Assembly: GCA_900548635.1 (NCBI GenBank)
Contig: URLP01000060.1
Span: 1 to 9,783 of the forward strand
DNA from: an uncultured Megasphaera sp.
GTDB lineage: Bacteria > Bacillota > Negativicutes > Veillonellales > Megasphaeraceae
Direction of reading: 5' to 3'
DNA length: 9,783 bases
Of this stretch, positions 5,852 to 9,783 are shown piece after piece. Position 1 is the stretch's first letter. Each line of letters starts with the position of its first letter. The notes under the pieces are model-generated. The model made no database searches. It saw only the letters and a list, made by a program, of their open reading frames with translations, and was not told the origin of the DNA. Both the position numbers and the translations under genes were made by a program.

Positions 5852-6754
5852 CTATTTCTTTTCCATATTGTCGGATTTTTCCGATGCTTCGTGCATACTG
5901 TTGAGGGTCAGATTGTTAAAATCTTCCGGCGTCTTGTAGGTCGCGATCTTCTTGAAGCCTACGCCGAGGCGGCCGCGGTAGGCGGCGACGACTTTGTCGT
6001 CATGGTTCATTTTAGCGATGTAGATTTCCTGACCGTCGATGCCGACGAGGCGGAAGTTGCCGCTCGGCGAGATTTCACGCCAGCTGCTCGTATCGCCTTT
6101 GAACATGTAGACGACGCCGGTGCGCAGGTTGTCGTAGAAGAAGGTGTCCGAATCGTAGAAGACGGCGATACGGCCGATGTTTTCCGCCTGGACGTGGATG
6201 CGGCGCGTGTCGTAGTTGGCGTCCGTGCGGTAGATGCGGAACTTCTTGTCGCCGACCTGGAGCTTCATGTAGACGACGTTGGTCGCCGTCGAGTAGGCGA
6301 CGTCGACGATCTTGCTGTCTTTCGGCGCGTCTTCAATGGGCGTATCGAGTTCCCGGTCCGGATAAATCGGGTTGTACTGGGCGATGTAGACGCCGTACTT
6401 GCCGGTCTTCGAGTCGCGGCCGTAGGTGGCGAAAATCGCTAAGTTGCGGTCCGGCAGCCATTCGAAGAAGGAGACTTTACGGCCGTGCAGGTTGAGGTGC
6501 TGGGGCGAATTCTTCTTGCCCGATTCGTAGATCGTGACGTGGTCGTCGACGATGGTCGCCATGAAACGCTTGTCATAGGAATAGAAGCTGTGGCCGTTCG
6601 GTTCCGCCGCGTAGCCCGTGCCTTCCTGCTGGTTCGTGCTGCCGACCTGGAAATCCGACGTCGGCGCAAAGAGGACCTGATCCAGATAGAGATAGACAGC
6701 TGCCTGGACGGCGATGCCCGCCAGGAAGACTGCGATAAACTTTCGAAATTTCAT
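5852..6754 (-). CDS. Membrane-anchored extracytoplasmic protein, possibly beta-propeller-like
   Basis: Protein of 300 aa of unknown function. A short basic N-terminus and a hydrophobic segment at about 6-24 form a signal anchor, and the rest would lie outside the membrane. The exported part repeats a strand-rich pattern: YDKRFMATIVDDHVTIYE (60-77), EWLPDRNLAIFATYGR (98-113), VDVAYSTATNVVYMKL (150-165), FYDSDTFFYDN (199-209), GIDGQEIYIAKMN (228-240). This resembles the repeated blades of TolB/WD40-like propellers, although no family signature is clear. The ATG at 6754 follows AGGAGG with a 6-base gap, and that site overlaps the upstream stop codon. It lies directly behind the glycosidase-domain gene, suggesting a partner on the outer side of the inner membrane. 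Confidence 0.82.
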   Translation of the reverse strand: MKFRKFIAVFLAGIAVQAAVYLYLDQVLFAPTSDFQVGSTNQQEGTGYAAEPNGHSFYSYDKRFMATIVDDHVTIYESGKKNSPQHLNLHGRKVSFFEWLPDRNLAIFATYGRDSKTGKYGVYIAQYNPIYPDRELDTPIEDAPKDSKIVDVAYSTATNVVYMKLQVGDKKFRIYRTDANYDTRRIHVQAENIGRIAVFYDSDTFFYDNLRTGVVYMFKGDTSSWREISPSGNFRLVGIDGQEIYIAKMNHDDKVVAAYRGRLGVGFKKIATYKTPEDFNNLTLNSMHEASEKSDNMEKK

Positions 6755-6764
6755 AGCCTGCCTC

Positions 6765-7709
6765 CTACTTGACGACGAACGCCGTCGGAATCATGCGTTC
6801 ACCCAAGAGGTCCGCCGGTTTGTTGACAACATTGCCGTTATAATACAGGGTCGAGCTGGAACCGCCGTCCAGGTTGGCCGCGATGACTGCCCCTTCTTCG
6901 TACATGATGTTCTGGACATCACGCAGGGTGGCGCCGACGGAGTAACCCGGCTGGCGGCCGTCGATGACCAAAAAGAGGACTGTGCCGTCGCGGCGCTGGC
7001 CGATAGCCGTACGGGGCCCGACGCCCCAGCCGCCGTCGCCGCGGGTGATCATCTTTTCACCGTTGACGATCAGGGCCGGGCCGAAGGAAATGCCTTCGAC
7101 GGCGTCCTTATCCTTCAGTTCGGCCTTGGAATAGTTGCCGACGATGAGGTTGCCGTCTTTCGTGAAGCCGACGAATTCGTTCTCTTCATCGTCCGATGCA
7201 TCCTGGCCGAGCAGGTATTTGCCGTCGTGGAGGATGAAGCCGTACGGCTGGCGGCCCGTGCCGGTACCGTTGGCATCGTAGAAGCCGCCGGCATTGATGG
7301 CCGCTACGGCGCCGACGCGTTCGGCGATGCCGCTCGTCGTGTCGCCTTTTTCATCCAGGTTCTCGGCGGTCGCGACCTGGATGCGGTGCGGGTCTGGGAT
7401 TTCCAGCAGGAAGCCTTTAAAGCGGCTGGAATCAATATTCTTCAGCGTCAGTGTCGAATCGGTGCGGGCTTTGAACTTAAAGAGTTCCTGTTTCGGCGTC
7501 GAGCTGATGCCGCCCAGGATGGCGTCGATTTCTTCCTGCGAGAAGAGCCACGTGATGTACTGGGGATGGCGGCTCTTCAGGATGGCCCCGACGACGGTGC
7601 GCTTCAGGTTGTCGAAAGGTCCGAAGAGGACGACAAAAGGCGACGTCAAGGCGAAGAAGATGGCGACAAAGACAAAAAACTTACCGATTTCTTTAACGTG
7701 TTTCCTCAT
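6765..7709 (-). CDS. Membrane-anchored phosphodiester glycosidase (NAGPA) domain protein
   Basis: Protein of 314 aa with an N-terminal membrane anchor (about 9-30) and an exported C-terminal domain of the NAGPA family (PF09992), named after the enzyme that removes GlcNAc from a phosphodiester. Diagnostic motifs are AAINAGGFYD (136-145), SFGPALIVNG (208-217), GWGVGPRTAIGQ (227-238), LFLVIDGR (245-252) and AANLDGGSSSTLYYNG (257-272). Bacterial members often sit in exopolysaccharide or wall-polymer loci, and some are annotated as exopolysaccharide biosynthesis proteins. The substrate is unknown; a sugar-phosphate linkage in an envelope polymer is a reasonable inference. The ATG at 7709 follows CGAGG with a 6-base gap, 23 bases after the deacetylase stop. 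Confidence 0.92.
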   Translation of the reverse strand: MRKHVKEIGKFFVFVAIFFALTSPFVVLFGPFDNLKRTVVGAILKSRHPQYITWLFSQEEIDAILGGISSTPKQELFKFKARTDSTLTLKNIDSSRFKGFLLEIPDPHRIQVATAENLDEKGDTTSGIAERVGAVAAINAGGFYDANGTGTGRQPYGFILHDGKYLLGQDASDDEENEFVGFTKDGNLIVGNYSKAELKDKDAVEGISFGPALIVNGEKMITRGDGGWGVGPRTAIGQRRDGTVLFLVIDGRQPGYSVGATLRDVQNIMYEEGAVIAANLDGGSSSTLYYNGNVVNKPADLLGERMIPTAFVVK

Positions 7710-7732
7710 AAGTAACCTCGAAAATAATAAAG

Positions 7733-8542
7733 TTAGCGTTCTTCGTACTGCGGTGTCGTAATCCGCTGCTTAAAGTTGTCGATGTCGACGGCGTTGCCGA
7801 TCCAGATGCGCTTGACGGCGTACGGGTTGTCGCCGTATTTCGCCCAGCCCGGATCCATGGTGAAGGCCAGTTTGATACCGGCCGCCTTTAAGGCCTCGCC
7901 GGCACTCTTCGTATAGCCGCCGTAAGGATAACAGAAGTATTCGTTCGTAAGGCCCAGCTGTTCCTTGAGCTCAGCCTGGCTCTTCTTGATTTCATCGGCA
8001 AAAGTGCTGCCTGCCATTTCGTTGGCCCGTTCATGATGATAGCTGTGGGAGGCGATGGTCAGGCCGGCGTCTTTCATTTCCTTGACCTGCTGCCAGTTGA
8101 GGCGCGTCCCCTGGTCGGTGTCGTAGGTCGGCACGAAGACCGTCGCTGCAAAGCCGTATTCCTTCAAAACAGGCATGACGATGCTGTACGTATCGGGATA
8201 GCCGTCGTCGAAAGTGAGGACGACCGGGCGGACCGGTACGGGCTTGTTGTGGACCATGTAGTCGTAGAGCTGGTCCATCGTGATGGGATGGAAATCGTTA
8301 TCCTTGAGGAATTTCATCTGTTCCCGGAAGTGGGATTCCAAAAGGACGGCATCATTATTGGGGACATCGCCGATCATATGGTACATGAGGACCGGGATGC
8401 CCTGTTTGGGCACGGCCGTTTCGACCTGCGGCTGCGCTTTGGCAGGCGTCTTGGCGGCGTCACCGGAGATGCTCCCCGGCGCGCAGCCGGCCAGCAAAAA
8501 GCAGCTGAACACGACGAGGACGGCCAGTTTCCAGATACGCAA
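7733..8542 (-). CDS. Polysaccharide deacetylase lipoprotein (NodB/CE4 fold)
   Basis: Lipid-anchored enzyme (269 aa) expected to remove N-acetyl groups from an extracytoplasmic amino-sugar polymer. The signal peptide ends in the lipobox LAGC (Cys20), followed by a Ala/Pro-rich linker (21-46). IPVLMYHMI (49-57) marks the IcaB/PgaB-like subgroup. Metal and catalytic motifs are present: TFDDGY (110-115, Asp112 and Asp113) and SHSYHH (165-170, with His166 and His170 as metal ligands). CYPYGGY (204-210) stands in the motif 3 place. ASHSYHHE is intact, so activity is likely. The start is TTG at 8542, with GAGAGGGG about 9 bases before it; no ATG or GTG lies between it and the in-frame stop of the upstream gene. 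Poly-GlcNAc or peptidoglycan are candidate substrates, not shown by the sequence. Confidence 0.94.
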   Translation of the reverse strand: MRIWKLAVLVVFSCFLLAGCAPGSISGDAAKTPAKAQPQVETAVPKQGIPVLMYHMIGDVPNNDAVLLESHFREQMKFLKDNDFHPITMDQLYDYMVHNKPVPVRPVVLTFDDGYPDTYSIVMPVLKEYGFAATVFVPTYDTDQGTRLNWQQVKEMKDAGLTIASHSYHHERANEMAGSTFADEIKKSQAELKEQLGLTNEYFCYPYGGYTKSAGEALKAAGIKLAFTMDPGWAKYGDNPYAVKRIWIGNAVDIDNFKQRITTPQYEER

Positions 8543-8560
8543 ATTGTACAGCCCCTCTCG

Positions 8561-9538
8561 TTAAGATTCTTCGCTGTCCCGCTGCATAATAACGGGCAGT
8601 TCGTCGTAGTGGCCGGCCAAAAAGAGGCGGATGTAGCGTTCGGCATCATCGCGGACTTCTTTGTCGGCTTCGACGGAATGGAAGCTGACGCTCGGCGTGA
8701 GGAGAAATTCCGGCCGGGCGATCATCTTCAGCAGCATCGGGCTCGGATGTTCCATGGAAAGGACATCGAGAGCGGCACTGCGGATGTGGCCGTCATCGAC
8801 GGCATGGTAAAGCGCCGCTTCATCGGCCAGGCCGCCGCGGCAGCAATTGACGAACATAGCGCCTTCCTTCATGGCTTCGAATTGTTCGTCCTGGAAAATG
8901 TAGCGTGTCGTTTCATTGAGCGGCATGTGAAGTGATACGACGTCGCTGGTCTGAAGAAGTTTGTCAAAATCGACGGGACGCACGCTGCGTTCCATCATTT
9001 CTTTTTCACTGACAAAAGGATCGTAGGCCTGGATCTTGCAACCAAAGGCCTGCAGCCGGGCGGCTACGGCACGGCCGACGTGGCCGAAGCCGACGAGACC
9101 GATGAGATTGCTGCTGACGCGGTGGAGCGGCCAGGAAACGGAACCGTACTGCCAGCGGCTGTTCATACGGATATCGCTCTGGTATTCCGGCAGCTGGCGG
9201 ATGAGGGCCAGGATCATGGCACACGTATGGTCAGCAATATCGTCGACACAGTACGACGTGTTGTTGATGACCATGACGCCCCGCTTGCGGGCCGCTTCGA
9301 CATCGACATTATCCGACCGCGTCGACAAAACGACAATCAGTTTCAAGTCGTCCAGTTCCTCGAGAAGGGAAGCCGTAATCGGTTCTGTCTTGCAGATGAT
9401 GATATCCGCATCATCGAGGCGGTCGGCCAATTCTTCTTCATCTCCGGGAGGACAGTATTCAACGCGCGCTACATCGCGCAGTCTCTCTCCAAAATCATCT
9501 TCATCCTGACGTCCTGTCAAAACACTTATGTGATACAT
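8561..9538 (-). CDS. D-isomer 2-hydroxyacid dehydrogenase family protein with altered active site
   Basis: Cytosolic NAD-dependent oxidoreductase fold (325 aa), close in style to the phosphoglycerate dehydrogenase/CtBP-like group. The substrate-domain segment LSTRSDNVDVEAARKRG (71-87) precedes the Rossmann motif GFGHVG (150-155), with the NAD-ribose Asp173. Catalytic Arg234 (NCCRGG) and Glu263 (LDVLSMEHP) are present. The third catalytic residue, the His of the family's TPH motif, is replaced: the text reads LLTPSVSFHS, with Ser283 there and a His four residues on (287). Activity may be changed or lost. I chose the ATG at 9538, 8 bases after AAAGGGG, over the GTG at 9544 only 2 bases from it. 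First gene of the envelope unit; 18 bases separate it from the deacetylase gene. Confidence 0.92.
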   Translation of the reverse strand: MYHISVLTGRQDEDDFGERLRDVARVEYCPPGDEEELADRLDDADIIICKTEPITASLLEELDDLKLIVVLSTRSDNVDVEAARKRGVMVINNTSYCVDDIADHTCAMILALIRQLPEYQSDIRMNSRWQYGSVSWPLHRVSSNLIGLVGFGHVGRAVAARLQAFGCKIQAYDPFVSEKEMMERSVRPVDFDKLLQTSDVVSLHMPLNETTRYIFQDEQFEAMKEGAMFVNCCRGGLADEAALYHAVDDGHIRSAALDVLSMEHPSPMLLKMIARPEFLLTPSVSFHSVEADKEVRDDAERYIRLFLAGHYDELPVIMQRDSEES

Positions 9539-9590
9539 TATCACTGCCCCTTTTCTATAAACAATTTATTTAGACATAAAGATACACTTA

Positions 9591-9620
9591 ATTATATACC
9601 ATGTAATTGTCAATTAGCAA
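9591..9620 (-). promoter_or_regulatory. Promoter of the six-gene envelope unit
   Basis: The minus strand has a perfect TATAAT -10 (9596-9591) and, 18 bases upstream, TTGCTA (9620-9615) as a moderate -35. A TTGACA also occurs at 9613-9608, but it is only 11 bases from the TATAAT, too close to serve that -10. The leader before the dehydrogenase ATG is about 45 bases. Confidence 0.55.
9604..9616. promoter_or_regulatory. Candidate operator palindrome between the divergent promoters
   Basis: TAATTGTCAATTA is a perfect 6+1+6 inverted repeat lying between the -35 and -10 of the minus-strand promoter, just upstream of the tRNA promoter. Size and position suit a dimeric repressor (MarR-like sites are similar in style), but no regulator gene is in the window. 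Short AT-rich palindromes also arise by chance. Confidence 0.35.
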
Positions 9621-9635
9621 GTCTTCTCATCGTTC

Positions 9636-9665
9636 TTGACGGCGCTCGTGAAACTTTGCTATAAT
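9636..9665 (+). promoter_or_regulatory. Promoter of tRNA-Ser
   Basis: TTGACG (9636-9641) and a perfect TATAAT (9660-9665) are separated by 18 bases; the expected start is near 9672, about 5 bases before the mature tRNA. The elements are near consensus, as usual for stable RNA genes, and point away from the envelope unit. Confidence 0.85.
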
Positions 9666-9676
9666 AGTTTCGTTAT

Positions 9677-9765
9677 GGAAAGGTGTCCGAGTGGTTTAAG
9701 GAGCTAGTCTTGAAAACTAGTGATGCGGCAACGCACCGTGGGTTCGAATCCCACCCTTTCCGCCA
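9677..9765 (+). tRNA. tRNA-Ser (anticodon UGA), CCA encoded
   Basis: The acceptor stem GGAAAGG (9677-9683) pairs with CCTTTCC (9755-9761); the discriminator G at 9762 is followed by an encoded CCA. The anticodon stem CTAGT/ACTAG (9704-9708, 9716-9720) closes the loop CTTGAAA with anticodon TGA (9711-9713), which reads UCA and other UCN serine codons. The T arm GTGGG/CCCAC with TTCGAAT is at 9738-9754. The long variable arm between 9721 and 9737 marks a class II tRNA, as expected for Ser. The remaining 18 bases include AAAAGGGCCTGCC, which may be the left arm of a terminator cut by the window edge. Confidence 0.97.
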
Positions 9766-9783
9766 GATCCAAAAGGGCCTGCC

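Noticed and set aside
6714..7715. Open frame of 333 codons on the plus strand opposite the NAGPA-domain gene
   Set aside because: Another mirror of a well-supported minus-strand gene. The same holds for plus-strand frames at 1660-2448, 5495-6442 and 8033-8935.
9608..9613. TTGACA as the -35 of the envelope-unit promoter
   Set aside because: It is only 11 bases from the TATAAT at 9596-9591, and no acceptable -10 lies 16-18 bases downstream of it; TTGCTA with an 18-base spacer fits better.
9677..9765. tRNA-Ser as an integration site for a mobile element
   Set aside because: tRNA genes are common integration targets, but no integrase, direct repeat of the tRNA 3' end or atypical base composition is seen in the window.

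Overview
The window looks like chromosomal DNA from a GC-rich Firmicute. A diderm Negativicute of the Megasphaera/Veillonellaceae type is my best guess, from the compact low-spacing operons, strong AAGGAGG ribosome binding sites, occasional TTG/GTG starts, lipoprotein solute receptors and a Firmicute-length Pgi. No marker gene for the phylum is present, so this is inference. All eleven protein genes lie on the minus strand. The only plus-strand gene is a tRNA-Ser(UGA) at the right edge.

Layout, in the direction of minus-strand transcription (right to left). (1) 9538-5013 is a six-gene, tightly packed unit: a 2-hydroxyacid dehydrogenase homologue, a lipoprotein polysaccharide deacetylase (NodB/CE4 fold), a membrane-anchored phosphodiester glycosidase (NAGPA-type) domain protein, a membrane-anchored extracytoplasmic protein of unknown function, a small soluble unknown protein and a small membrane protein. 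Gaps are 23 bases or less, with one ATGA overlap, and the unit ends at a textbook terminator (4973-5000). The export signals suggest an envelope or exopolysaccharide remodelling operon. (2) 4879-1654 is a polar amino acid ABC importer: two paralogous lipoprotein receptors in tandem, one permease and one ATPase, ending at a 12-bp-stem terminator (1559-1589). A 179-base gap rich in hairpins separates the receptors from the permease. (3) pgi (glucose-6-phosphate isomerase) follows from an extended -10 promoter abutting that terminator, and then the first 11 codons of galE, which runs off the left edge. (4) At 9604-9765 a divergent promoter region, with a perfect 13-bp palindrome, separates the six-gene unit from the tRNA.

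Together pgi and galE supply fructose-6-P/glucose-6-P interconversion and UDP-galactose/UDP-glucose for surface polysaccharides, which fits loosely with the envelope unit, but nothing shows a shared regulation.

Most genes are ordinary. The points worth attention are: an intergenic repeat built of 7-base units arranged as palindromes, in two places within or at the end of the ABC operon; a hydroxyacid dehydrogenase whose catalytic His position reads Ser; a receptor pair that differs at the residue which normally holds the amino group of the ligand; and two unrecognised genes in the envelope unit. I do not see a defence system, CRISPR array, prophage or insertion sequence.
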